NCBI RefSeq assembly: GCF_000516985.1
Contig: NW_006917094.1
Span: forward strand, 4,171,833 to 4,235,832
Direction of reading: 5' to 3'
DNA from: Pestalotiopsis fici W106-1
Taxonomy: Eukaryota; Ascomycota; Sordariomycetes; Amphisphaeriales; Sporocadaceae
DNA: 64,000 nucleotides
In this document: positions 33,640 through 44,170 of the stretch, one piece after another
Layout of the letters: every line of letters begins with the position of its first letter
Numbering within the stretch: the stretch's first letter is position 1
The notes under the pieces: model-generated
Seen by the model: the letters and a program-made list of their open reading frames with translations, nothing else
What the model was told of the DNA's origin: nothing
Database searches by the model: none
Program-made: the position numbers and the translations under genes

Positions 33640-35308
33640 GAACCTGTGTTAGCCTGAGGGCTACGGAATTGGAGTTTCCAGTGTACATGATTTTCCAAGG
33701 CAGCGAGTTACTTCTGGAACGGGTGGATTTTGGTTTTTCCTCGCATGGAAGCACTAGAGCACGCAAAAGCATTTTGCTTTGCATATCGTAGTCACTAACC
33801 ATGTGGTAGCTGATTTTTTTTACCTTTCCGGGTAATACGAAATGCAAACGATGCAATTGCGTAACAAGCAGGACACCAGCCGCGGTTTTTGGCTGGGCGT
33901 GGGTCACACTATAGTGCGCAAGTTTTTTTTTCATGAATGTGATGTTACTCAACGCTGGACTTGCTCTGTCGTCATATCATTAGTTTCCTGACCCAGCTGT
34001 GTTCGAGAAGGCTCCCCCCGCTGTTCCCCAACAGAAAAAAGAGAGCGGGAGTAAGAGAAATGGGCTTGGCTTGACTTGATGTGGTCATCAGGTCAAACTG
34101 TCCATGTCCAAAGCTGGTCGAAACCCACTTCCCCGCAAAACAGTGAGCCAGGGGGGGAGACATTGAGCTGGATGGGCGATCTACAACAAGTGGGTATAGC
34201 AAACTGGTAAGCACCAAGGTTTCCCACGATGAAGTGTATAGACAATAGCAATAGTATAACGAGCAGAATTTCGGGAAGGGGGCATATGCTGATATACTGG
34301 TATTCTTCTCCTTGTCTTATACCAGTCCTTCCTCGTTATATTGACGCGATAATTCATGGTTGAGGCGTCATGCTACAATGGTGAAACCTGGGGCAGAGAC
34401 TCTTCTGCATAACATGGACGTCTGGAAGTGGATGTACTCAGGAGCGAATGTTCCTAGCGAAAGGAGTAAAAAGACGCACAGCTTGAGCTCGGATAGGGCC
34501 GGGGAGTCCCACTGTGAGTCGATCGATTGAACTACCAGAACCACCTAATACTGTGCCTGGCAGAACAGATCCCAAGTGTAAAATTGCTTTCCCATGCCTG
34601 CCTACCAACCTCATGTACGCATGACAGCTACGGAACAGCATCGCAAGAGTCTTTTTCTCTGCCGCGTCTTGTGTTTGCATATTGTGCAATTTCCCTTCAC
34701 CCAACCTTGCTTGAAGGAAAGCTCGGGCCCATTTTTCAATACCATGGAAAGAAAGAAAGAAAGCAAAAGACAAGAGCTGAAATTGAAGCTTCCATGGATG
34801 AACTTGGTCTCGTAGTCAATTACGTCACACTTACAGCTGCGCAGTACATGTAGCTTGGCCTCGGGTTAGCAGCCCCCCAGAGGCCACCCGGGTCTAGATC
34901 ACGATGCAGAAGAGGGGAGGAGCGGAAAGTGAAGGAAAAATGGGCAAGAGAAGCGGATTTGTCCATGTGAATTGTTAGATTCCCTTGTCCTTGTTTGTCC
35001 TGCGGATGAGCCTCGTTCCCACGCTAGAAAGGACGAAGCTCCGGATTGGATCATTGTGCCCTTTCGTCATTTGGAGAAACCCCCCCCGAAAAGCTACATA
35101 GGTACTGGGTTTTGTTTGAGAAGCAGTCTTTTGAGACACCTGCTGCCAGTTCCCGGATTTTTTCTTCCAGAAATAAAAGCTTGCCAGTCTCGACATCCTT
35201 TTGTTGACTTTTACATCTACCTGCTGTCCTGTCCATCAAATCAGACTTGCAATTGACTCTCACCAAACCACTTGTTCATCTCCTTCACACACTACCACAC
35301 ATATCATC
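33640..35308. other. Intergenic between NEM1 and the small membrane-protein gene
   Basis: 1.67 kb; NEM1 3' flank, then promoter of the next gene. It contains a GAAA microsatellite near 34748-34762 and CT-rich leader sequence before 35309. No supported gene. Confidence 0.6.
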
Positions 35309-36013
35309 ATGTCTCTGCACTGTAAGTCTTACCTTTTCATTGCAATACCTTGTGTGCTTTGGTGCTAGAAAGCAATGGAATTGGCCAGGAGACTTTTTAC
35401 CTGATCCTGTGCCACGACCGGCCATGTGGGCATCACGAGTCAAAATAATACAGATCAAGCTGTAGACAATGTAGCTGACTATGCAATCACAGATCTTCCC
35501 CCCGTCAAGCCTTCGGCTATTGCCCTGGGTACCATCTTTAACCACTCCGTTGAGCTGGCTGGTATGTAACACTCATCTTCCACTCTCTCATATCGCCCCG
35601 AGATTACTCTAGTACTAACAGTCGGCTCTTGCGCTCATCCAGTCCTGACCCCCCTCTTCGGTCAGACGTACAACCGCGCCAAGGCCGCCAACACCAAGGA
35701 GGAGTTCCTGCGCTCCAAGGAGGCGACCGGCGCCGCCGTGGCCTGGGGCACCTCGCTCGTGGGCTCGGCCCTGCAGTCGTACGGCGTGGGTGCCCTCATC
35801 AACGCCACCGGCACCCTGAGCTACAAGGGCGCGGCCTACCTCGGCGCCCTCATCTTTGCCGCCACCTCGGCCCCGACCTACCTGGCCCAGCTCTTCACCG
35901 AGAAGCGCCCCTCGGACACGGTCGCTGTCGGTGCCGTCGCCAAGCTCTTTGAGACGGTCGGCCTGGCTACCTTCCTCACCTGGTGGGGAACCAGGACAAA
36001 CCCTTTCGAGTAA
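35309..36013 (+). CDS. Small multi-pass membrane protein, DUF1761-like
   Basis: Exons 35309-35321 (13 nt), 35493-35561 (69 nt) and 35643-36013; introns 171 and 81 bp; 453 nt, 150 residues. The first exon carries only MSLH plus one base; splicing gives MSLHYLPPVKPSAIALGTIF, then NHSVELAVLTPLFGQTYNRA. Hydrophobic stretches: IALGTIFNHSVELAVLTPLF, AVAWGTSLVGSALQSYGVGA, AAYLGALIFAATSAPTYLAQ and AVAKLFETVGLATFLTWWGT, so about four membrane segments. The layout (a first segment leading to LFG, then N-x-K/E repeats) resembles DUF1761 proteins known in fungi and bacteria, whose function is undetermined. Location in an organelle or plasma membrane is not clear. Codon use is strongly GC3-biased, suggesting good expression (inference). 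Confidence 0.8.
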
Positions 36014-36824
36014 AGGGTTTATTCATCAACTCTTCCAAGTGATGGGAAACCCCCTTCTCGTGTTTTAACTATATCCAAGAAAACAAGAATAATAAAACCC
36101 AACAAGACATGGAGTTGGAATGGGAATGGGAAATGACATAAGCAAATGGAATTGGAACTGTTATATTAGTCCCCTAACGTGAAGATGAAATCAGAAAGCT
36201 TTTGAAGCTGGGTATTAGCATCATTAGCATATAGTTAATCAACTCACCCAATCTCAAATGAATGGCCTGTATCCCAATGACGTGAATTACGAAATTTGCC
36301 GTACTCCATCATCAGAGGTAACCTGGCAACTTTTCTTACATGTAACTTGACAAACCTCACAAGACAAACAATCATGAAAACTGTTGAGCTCAAACGAGCT
36401 TGCACGAGTCATCCTACGGTGAAATGCTGCAATAAGAAGTTTGTGATCAAGAAGCCTTTTGGATTTTTTATTCCCTACAAATATGTAGCTATACCCCTGA
36501 ACGCCGATAGCCAAACCAATGGCCCATGATCCATGAAAAGACAACTCGCCAGAGCATGTCGGAATTATACACACTCGAACATGCCGAAACAGTCGGTCGC
36601 AGCGGGCGTTGTGACAACATATAGATGTCCGCCACCCATCCTCCCGTCGTGGGGTTTTCAGCAGCCGGCGCCGGAAGAACACCTCATCGCCCGCCACGAA
36701 ACCAAGATCTTTGATTCTTCAACCATTGCGACCCCCCTTTGCGTGTCGATATAGAGACAGCCATATTTTTTTGAACATTCCATGAGACGGGCAAAGAAAA
36801 TTTTCACATGTTTTTGCCTTCTGC
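36014..36824. other. Convergent 3' flanks
   Basis: 811 bp between convergent stops of the DUF1761-like gene and NHP2. AT-rich after 36060 (AATAATAAAACCC is a likely polyadenylation context for the upstream gene). No gene seen. Confidence 0.6.
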
Positions 36825-37693
36825 TCACGTGAACTTGAGCTGCTTGGACTCCTTCTGCACAAGCTTGACCAGGTCCTTGTAGGTCTCGGCAAAGTCCTCA
36901 TCGACAGCCTCCTCCTTCTCGCCCTTTTTGCCGCCCGTCCGCTTCTCCGTGACCATGACGACGCTGGTGGGGCGCTTGGTGCTGCCGGCGGCGCCGAGCT
37001 CGGCGCGCGACGTGACGAAAATGTAGGGGACGTTGACGTCCTCGCACAGCACGGGAATGTGCGAGATGACGTCCATGGGGGAGATGTCGCCGGCCAGGAT
37101 CACGACGCCCGGGAAGGACTGGTTGGTGGGACCCGAGGCTGGGGACTTGCGCAGGGCCTTGACGACCTCCTTGACGCCGCGCTTGAGGGTCTTGTTCTTT
37201 GCCGCTGTGGAGGGAAAGATTTGGAAATTAGCTCATGTATATGATGGTGCGAGCGAGATTTTCAAAGCAAAGGCTGCTAGCATGCGCAACCCATCGCTGG
37301 CTCCCAAAGAGGACGAGGAAAAATGATTCATCTGGGGAAAGACTTACCCTTGCGCACAGTCTTCAGGATCTTCTTGGTACCCTTCTCCTCAGCAAGAGGA
37401 CGGGCAAACGGCACCAGGGCGCCGACAACGTGCTTTGTGACCTTTTCACCATCCTCCTCCTCAACCTCGACCTCGGTGACCTCGGGTGCCTTTTCGAGGG
37501 ACTGGGCGGCGGCGTCGGCCTGCAGCTTGTCGTCGAGAGCAGCGTTGAGGACGGCAGTCTTGAGCTTGTCCTTCTTGTCCTTCTTCTCCTTCTTGTCGCC
37601 CTTGGTCTTGGACGACTTGGACACGCCGTCGGCCTCGGATCGCTTGGAGGACTTGTCCTTCTTTTCCTTCTTCTCGGGTTTCGTGGAGCCCAT
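36825..37693 (-). CDS. NHP2: H/ACA snoRNP subunit NHP2 (L7Ae family)
   Basis: Exon 1 37348-37693 and exon 2 36825-37204; intron 143 bp; 726 nt, 241 residues. The N-terminus is a Lys/Glu/Ser-rich extension (KPEKKEKKDKSSKRS..., KKEKKDKKDKLKTAVLNAAL) likely to act in nucleolar targeting. The L7Ae RNA-binding fold follows: ALVPFARPLAEEKGTKKILK, then across the splice KAAKNKTLKRGVKEVVKALR, PGVVILAGDISPMDVISHIP, VLCEDVNVPYIFVTSRAELG and the C-terminal ETYKDLVKLVQKESKQLKFT. GVKEV followed by ILAGDISP and the late NVPYIFV are the NHP2 kink-turn-binding signature. It binds H/ACA RNAs with Cbf5, Nop10 and Gar1, guiding pseudouridylation of rRNA. The extended basic N-terminus is longer than in yeast Nhp2 (156). 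No snoRNA boxes found in the intron. Confidence 0.94.
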
Positions 37694-38515
37694 TGTGACT
37701 GTTTTTTTGGGGTTGTCTTTGACCGGACTGGTTTGGGTTGAAAAGTAAAGGAAAGAAATAAGTGGTCAAATTAAAAAAAGCGTTCTCGAGGTGGGTATCT
37801 GCGCAGGCTGTTCTTGTCTTTCCACGAGGTGGCAGGTAGGCAGGAGCTCGATAGCGATCTTGAACGAATCCTCGAAATTTTTTGAGCGGCCGTGCATGGC
37901 CAATTGAGAATTTCTGCGGGGAGCCCGTCAATGTCCAATCAAAAGCTCTGGATTGTGTGGGTACAGCTTATACTTGGTGCGCCTCGCCTCTTATCTTAGC
38001 GTCTGTAGACGCACCATTATCACAACGAGACATTCATTCACTTTGGCTTTACTCGGGCTTCACTCGGGGCTTATTGCCCAAATGATGTATAATTGTTAAT
38101 GGCACGACTTTGCTCAGTTGGCAAGGCTAGTGGTTGAGAATTCATGACATGCAAATATCATGAAATTCAAGTTTTATGAAATCTCCCGCAATAAAAAAGA
38201 GCACTTCGAGCGAGTGACAGAGACTACCCAGGTTGGAGCAAAGGCTCACATTGCACATACTCTTCTTGATCATAATTGTTCCATTATTATTTTTTTCTAT
38301 CGTACACAGCTGGAACTGTTTCTGCGTTGCGTCGTCTACACTTCGTTGCGGCCGCAGGGCCATTATAGAGGATACGGGCTTCAATATATACACATAAGGG
38401 GCAAAAAGCCCGTATTAGGTAACGCTCATCAAGCGTGATGATGTAGGACTCGAAAGAATGCAGATTATTACAATTCAAGCAAATCTATCTGTCAAGGGCA
38501 TTGTTTCCATTGCCC
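37694..38515. other. Intergenic between NHP2 promoter and ERG4 3' end
   Basis: 822 bp. A tRNA-like A-box string at about 38108-38125 lacks the rest of a tRNA. No gene supported. Confidence 0.6.
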
Positions 38516-40284
38516 TTAGATGACGTACTATCGCGAAATGTTAGCTGGCTGGCAGTGATTAACGAGCGGGATTTCAACTGGGCTAAACTTACAGGGATGA
38601 AGAGGTATGGCACCTGCTTCTCGTACTGCAACCAAGCGTCGCCGTACTTCTGTCTGCATCTCTGGATATCTCTGATTGCACGGTGGGTAATCATGCAGCA
38701 GAAAAAGACTGGGTAGAACCAGGGGAACGGGCTCTTGAAGCCAGTGATGAGTCCCCAAGAGATTGCGAAAAAGGCGTCACAGGTGTAGTGGATCTTGCGG
38801 GCATAACCGTACCAGCCATCGGCCAAGATGCTGTCACCGGTGCTGGTCTTGATGATCTTGGGGTTGTGAACCTCCTGCCAAGGAAGCTGAGGGAAGGTCT
38901 TGCGCTTGACAAAGGTGCCACGTTCCATCATTCTGAACGAGTTCTTCTGAGCATTTGTCGTGTCCCAGATATAGTACATGCCTAGGTAAGCGACAAAGAG
39001 CGCCCCAAGAGCATACTTGTTCCAGGCATACTCGGACGGGTGGTGGTTGGCAAGGTACAAGGTGCAGTGGCAGTAAGAAAGGGGCACACCAGCCATGTTC
39101 CAGAAGATGAGCATGAAACCACACTTCTCGTAGTACATGTCCCAGGTGGTCACGATGAGATGCTCACCCTTGCCGCAAGCATTGGCGTAGAGGTAGTGGG
39201 CCATGACAAGGAACCAGACCTCGCCGGAGACATATCCGTAGTTCTCATACTGCCGGGCAGCGGCAGCGCAGCTGAGACCCAGCAAGATGAACCACGGGAC
39301 ACGAACTTCCTGGAACATCTTGAGATCCAGCACGCCAAAAGCCCTGGGATTTAGCTCGGCGCCCATGAAAAAGTCGTAAATTGGATAGCCAGTCATCCTG
39401 TGCTGGGCGCCGCGAGCAATGGCCGAGAAGTAAGCCACGAAGCTGACCAAGAAACCGGAGATAATGGCCACCGACATGAGAGGGCCAAACTCGTCCAGGA
39501 AAGTGTAGATGGGGAAGTAGCCACTCATGTGAAGAGCACCCATGACGGCAATGGTCACGTAGAGACTGATGAATGCCGAGCAGTGGTACTTGAGCTGCTT
39601 GCCACCTTCGTGGGGGAGCGGCTTGCCATAGGCAGTGAATCCAGGGGCAAAGACGTAGCAGAGGGCCTCAAAGACGTAGAAGCCCCAGTAGATGCGCCAA
39701 GCTCTCAGGTGCGGGTATGCGCCTGTGTACGCGAGATCAAAGAGATGTCTGCCAAACTCTGCCCAAGACTGGCCCTCGGCAGGGAAGGGAGCTTTGCCAT
39801 CGTAATAGGTAGCACCAATCCACATGTAGTACATGAGCAGGGGGAAGCCAGTCATGAGTCCGAGGGTGCCAAAGCTGCCACCAAACTCGAAATGTCCCGA
39901 ATGGTCGACCTTGGGGTCCATACCGGGCTTCCATCCGTCGACCATTTGATCCTGGTCCTTGGCGTGTCCATTGGCATGGCCATTGACGTGCCCGTTGGTA
40001 TGACCATTGGCATGGCCATTCTGGGTTGTCTCGACGTGGCCGTTGCCATTCAGCGCGGCCGACACCTTTTCAGTAATAGCGCTGAACTCCTTCTTGGCCT
40101 CTGAGTTGTCAAAATCCTCGTCGAGGTTCTCGGAGAACTTTGATGTGACGCGACGGCGAGGAGGATTTGGCTTCGAAGCAGTTGTCTCTGCAGCGGAGCT
40201 CGAATCGCCCTCATCCGACGCGTTGTCTACGGAGGGAAAGCGCCCATTGCGCTTGGAGGTGCGGCGACCGGGAGTTTCGACCAT
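38516..40284 (-). CDS. ERG4: Delta(24(28))-sterol reductase (ERG4/ERG24 family)
   Basis: Exon 1 38593-40284 and a 12-nt exon 2 38516-38527 (Y-V-I-stop); intron 65 bp with CTAAC branch; 567 residues. Splicing turns the tail into VPYLFIPYVI, the conserved C-terminus; reading through gives a false 37-residue tail. The chosen start [17 protein letters not shown] follows a probable 5'-UTR intron acceptor; an in-frame ATG at 40365 would add 27 residues. A disordered N-terminus with an NGHxNGH repeat (about 80-105) precedes the membrane domain: [43 protein letters not shown]4-type [19 protein letters not shown] (about 355-372), [20 protein letters not shown] and [20 protein letters not shown] (about 532-551). 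This ER enzyme reduces the C24(28) double bond in the last step to ergosterol using NADPH. Confidence 0.95.
39951..40050 (-). repeat. NGHxNGH-coding micro-repeat inside ERG4
   Basis: A run of 12-nt units encoding N-G-H-x (x = A, T or V) in the disordered N-terminus of ERG4. Repeats like this vary in copy number between strains; no catalytic role is expected. Confidence 0.75.
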
Positions 40285-42406
40285 GCCATCGAAAAGCTCC
40301 TTCTTTCTGTTCAACGGTACCGAGGTTAGCTTGAGGATTTCTTCTTGAGCAATCGACCACTTCAAGTGCGCTGAGAATGGTCATCAGTCCAGCGGGCCGA
40401 GGGGACTGCTTGACCCTCGTCCGCCTTATAGATTGCCATTTCTGTCTCAGACAGCGCTCGCTGCGCTTTTGATCGAGTCTGCGCATAAAGTGTCCTCTTT
40501 CCGTCTTTGGGTGCACTCACCGAGGCGTCTGGCGCAAAGAATAACGACTCGACATGATGAACCGGGGTTTGGCTCGAGAGCACAGAGGTACCAAGAGGGG
40601 TCAATCCGGAAGAGGGGAAATCAAGTGAGTGTAAATTGTTTCAATTGAAGAAAGTCCACCATGCAAAAGGAGTTCCAGCGACGAAAGACAAAAGGAATTC
40701 GGACCGGCAATAGGGTTGAGGCAACTCCCCCCCAAAACTTTTCGCGATCAATGACAACACGGTCTCCGTCAGGGGGCATATTAGCGCCGCTGTTTCCCCA
40801 AATTTTGTTGACAATTTAAGCGATTTAGCACCAATCAGAGCCCTCTGATCTCTCCAGTCGTAGCCCCGGCAGCGCCTCCTAGCTGCATCTACAGTGGGTC
40901 ACAAGCCTTGAATATTGACTATTGTGAAATTACCGTGTACATCTCCCAATCCTATTCGGTTCAGATCGGGCCTCAGCTCAATTCGAAGTGCGACTTGCAC
41001 ATCTTGAGCTGGTAATACCGGGTATAGCTTTCAAAGGTAAGCAAAGGGAAATCTGGCGTTGTCGTTATCCACAGACATACCCATTATCAACTCTTGCAAT
41101 GTCAGTACCACCACGATCTTGCCTCAATTCCCGGGCATTTCGAATGGAAATGACCATCTCTGCCCAATGGAGGCAGAGTTCTCATGATTCCAGGCGCCAT
41201 AGAAGCTCTGCTACTGCTGTTCACAGAATCATCTGTCGAATCGCACGTTCGGGCCTCATCAACAACAAAGGGCTCGGTTTCACAGTGTCCGTCAGCCAGG
41301 ATGCATGCTCGAGGATGTCCCCTTTTCTTGCCTTGATCATTGTACTTTCGTTCATGGTATTCAGCCGTGATAGCAGGAGTAGGAGGAATTTCAATATATC
41401 CAGACTTGACAATGGACTCTTGTTCGCAGAGCGCTTTCTCAATTCAAACTGAAAGTGTTAGTGGTCGATTATTATGTCCATGCTATTTCAACTGCTGGCC
41501 ATGTTTATTTTTTATCAATGCCTTATTTCACTTTTTTTCCAACTTTTTGTTTCTGAAAATCATTGAAAAACTTGACATGACCTCAACTCTGGATTATTCA
41601 GATCTTTCTAAATCGCGGTCCCACAAGTCTAGGAGATCCTAAAAGTGCTTGAAATAACGTGTGGTCATTTTCAATCTCGCCCGAGTAATAAGGATCCCAG
41701 CCTGAAAGTTCTTTGCTCTATATATGCAATTCTTTTTTGGCAGCATTTTATAAAATGGATTTTACTCCTTGCAACTACAATACTTGTCTTGATTGTATAT
41801 TCCTAGTGCTTTCTTGGCGCTCTTGGGACCATCAAACAGTCTATTATATGTATAAAGAGACTACTAAATATTAATGAAATAGCCGGTTTGTGGACGAAAT
41901 CCTCTATCGGTTTATATTCGAAAAGATCCGCATAGTGGTATTGAAAATATCGCTTTATTCAATCATGCCAGTAACATCAAGAATCACAGCTCATGAGCGT
42001 ATCATAGGGCCTAAGTGGTTAAGAGGAAGATTGGTTCATTTGATTTGGCTTCACAATGCCCCAAGGGGCATACTACCAATTGGACTTTCCTCTTGTCGCC
42101 AAATGAGCTTGCCAATTTCCTCAGATCTCACCGGTGAGTACCGAGGAGGGCTGGCAGCTCGGCACCAAATATATACAAGAAACTTTGATCTCTATGACCA
42201 CCCCTGCGTCCATCATCTCTTGTCAACGACCAAGCGATTCTGGGATTTTCCTCTTCCAAGAAAAGCAATGCGTTCCGAGTTCGCCCAATGCAGACCTGAT
42301 ACCCTTATGTTTGTACAAAAATCAAAAAGTCGCGCGAAGGAAAGATGTGATTTGGTGATTCGTCGTTTTTTGACACGACAACCACTTTCGATGGCCATTT
42401 CGCTGC
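40285..42406. other. Intergenic between ERG4 promoter and secreted repeat protein 3' end
   Basis: 2.1 kb. The first part holds the ERG4 5' leader, with a probable 5'-UTR intron ending near 40318 (CTAAC branch, CAG acceptor). Low-GC stretch at about 41450-41900. The 182-codon plus-strand frame at 41890-42438 has no domain and overlaps the 3' end of the repeat gene; I do not call it. Confidence 0.6.
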
Positions 42407-44170
42407 TTAAGCGGTCGGGCAAGCGCCTAGTAAGTTAACATGTTAGCATCTTCGTCTATTATTCTCCGATGGGTAATACGAACAGAGTCCTGAAGCCCCG
42501 GCGGCAGTAGCGGTGACAGTAACGGTCTCGGCATCAGCTCCTCCAGCTGTGACGGTAACCGTCTCGGTAGCACCGGCAGCGCCTCCAGCAGTCACGGTGA
42601 CAGTCTCGGTGGCAGCAGCGGCTCCTCCGGCAGTAACAGTGACGGTCTCAGCACCGGCTCCGCCAGCCGTAACAGTAATCGTCTCGGCTCCCGCTCCGGC
42701 ACCTGTAACGGTAACAGTGCTAGCCTCACCACCAGCGGCTCCAGAGGCGGTAATGTAAACGGTGCTGGCCTCGGCCGCAGCTCCCGAAGCAGTAACGTAG
42801 ACAGTGCTGGGAGTGGCGGCAGGAGCAGTGACGTAGACAGTGCTGGCCTCTGCATTTGCGCTGCTAGTAGCCTGGACGGCGTCGTTGGAGCTGGCAGCTG
42901 TAGCAGTGACAGTGATGGTGGCGGCCTCGCCGTTGTCGGCAGGAATGGTCACGACAACAGTCTGAGGACCGGCAGGGGAGCCGCTAGCAACTCCGCTACC
43001 AGCGGCATAGGTGGGCGTGACAGTCAAAGAGCTGGTCAAGGTCTGAGTGCCAATGGTGACGGTAACGACAGTCTCGACAGCCTGAGCAGAGGTTGGGGTG
43101 GCAGAGGCAGTGACAGCATCGTTGGAGACAACAGTGGTGCTGCCGTCAGTTCCAGTGACGGTCGAGTAAGAACCGCCATTGCTACCACCGTTGGATCCTC
43201 CGTTGGAGCTTCCAGAACCTCCGTTGTTGTTGCCGCCCTCGGAACCTCCAGAAGAGCCTCCGTTGTTTCCGCTGTTTCCGCTGTTACCGCTCTCGGAACC
43301 GCCGGTAGAGCCACCAGTAGGAATAGGAACGGCAGTGGCAGCACCGGAACTGGCAGTAATGGTCATAGTGACGATGGAACCAGCAGAGTCGGTAGAGGTG
43401 AGAGTAGCAGAGCTGCTGACAATGCTGTCGATAATGGACGAGTGGATAGAGCTGGCAGCAGTGACGGGGCAGACGGTCGTGGTAATGTCAATGACGCTGG
43501 TGACAAGGACAGTAGAGATGGCCTCAGAGCCCAGAGTGGCGAGAGCACTCGAGTAGGCGGCAGTGTTGCTGGCAGCCGGGCAGTTTGTCACGGTAGGGGC
43601 GCAAGAGATGACGGTCTGAATGTTGGTGACTCCAACAGTCAAGGTCGTGACGGCACCGGCATCTGCAGTGGCGGTGGTTGTGGTGTTTCCAAAGGGAGCA
43701 ATACCGGTAACGGTAGCATAAGGTCCAGAGCCTGTTCCTGTGACGAGAGGAATAGAAGCAGAGCTGCCGCTTCCGTAGCCAGTGTCACTGTTGTCAGTGC
43801 CGCTGGAGGCGCCGGTCTCTTCAGGTTCGCATTCGTCCTCAGTCTCAGTGGCCTCGGGAGAGACGGACGAGGCTCCGGAGGGAGAATAAGCGGATGTGCC
43901 GTTGGTGTAGGTGGATCCTTCGGTCTCTTCAGGCAAGCATTCGTCGTCAGTCTCGGTGGCCTCGGGAGAGACCGAGGAAGCTGCCGAGGGAATGATGGAA
44001 CCCGAAGGGGCGGCTGGGGCTGAGCCGTGAGGAATGGCTGAGTAGCTGGCCTGAATGGCTCTGGCGTTCTGGGGCCTCTGGTAAAGGCTGCGGTGCTTCA
44101 AGTTAAGGGCTGAAGCCTCGGAAGAGAGCAGAACAATGGCGGCGAGGACGCCGGACTTTGAGAAATGCAT
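42407..44170 (-). CDS. Secreted Ser/Thr-rich repeat protein (cell-wall / adhesin-like)
   Basis: A signal peptide starts at ATG 44170 (MHFSKSGVLAAIVLLSSEAS). Then come two near-copies of a Cys-bearing acidic module (SSVSPEATETDDECLPEETE and SSVSPEATETEDECEPEETG), a Ser/Thr/Val-rich domain with Cys in TVISCAPTVTNCPAAS and TTTVCPVTAASS, a Gly/Ser/Asn-rich linker, and tandem STVYVTA and ETVTVTAGGA repeats. Likely a heavily O-glycosylated wall or surface protein; no GPI signal seen. Unspliced, the frame ends at 42443 with GLCSYYPSENNRRRC (575 residues). A good 57-bp intron (42427-42483, donor GTTCGT, branch GCTAACA, acceptor TTACTAG) would instead join to 42407-42426 and end in GLCACPTA (567 residues). 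I prefer the spliced end. No family name is firm. Confidence 0.75.
42500..42860 (-). repeat. Tandem repeat block encoding (A)ETVTVTAGGA / STVYVTA units
   Basis: Repeated units of about 30-45 nt, in frame, encoding ETVTVTAGG, ETITVTAGG, STVYVTA and STVYITA. They form the C-terminal part of the secreted protein. Such blocks commonly expand and contract. Confidence 0.8.

Noticed and set aside
37205..37347. Possible snoRNA hosted in the NHP2 intron
   Set aside because: No convincing C/D pair (no CUGA near the end) and no H/ACA boxes; only splice signals seen.
38108..38185. tRNA-like A box (TTTGCTCAGTTGGC) followed by a weak B-box-like AATTCAAGTTT
   Set aside because: Acceptor, D and T stems do not pair and no anticodon arm can be drawn; treated as chance similarity.
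39400..40104. 234-codon plus-strand frame
   Set aside because: Antisense to ERG4, no domain; a shadow of its codon bias.
41890..42438. 182-codon plus-strand frame between ERG4 and the repeat gene
   Set aside because: No recognisable domain, AT-rich codon use unlike neighbours, overlaps the 3' end of the secreted protein gene.
43179..44023. Plus-strand frames rich in Pro/Leu or Gly/Arg/Asp
   Set aside because: Mirror images of the Ser/Thr/Gly repeats of the secreted protein on the other strand.
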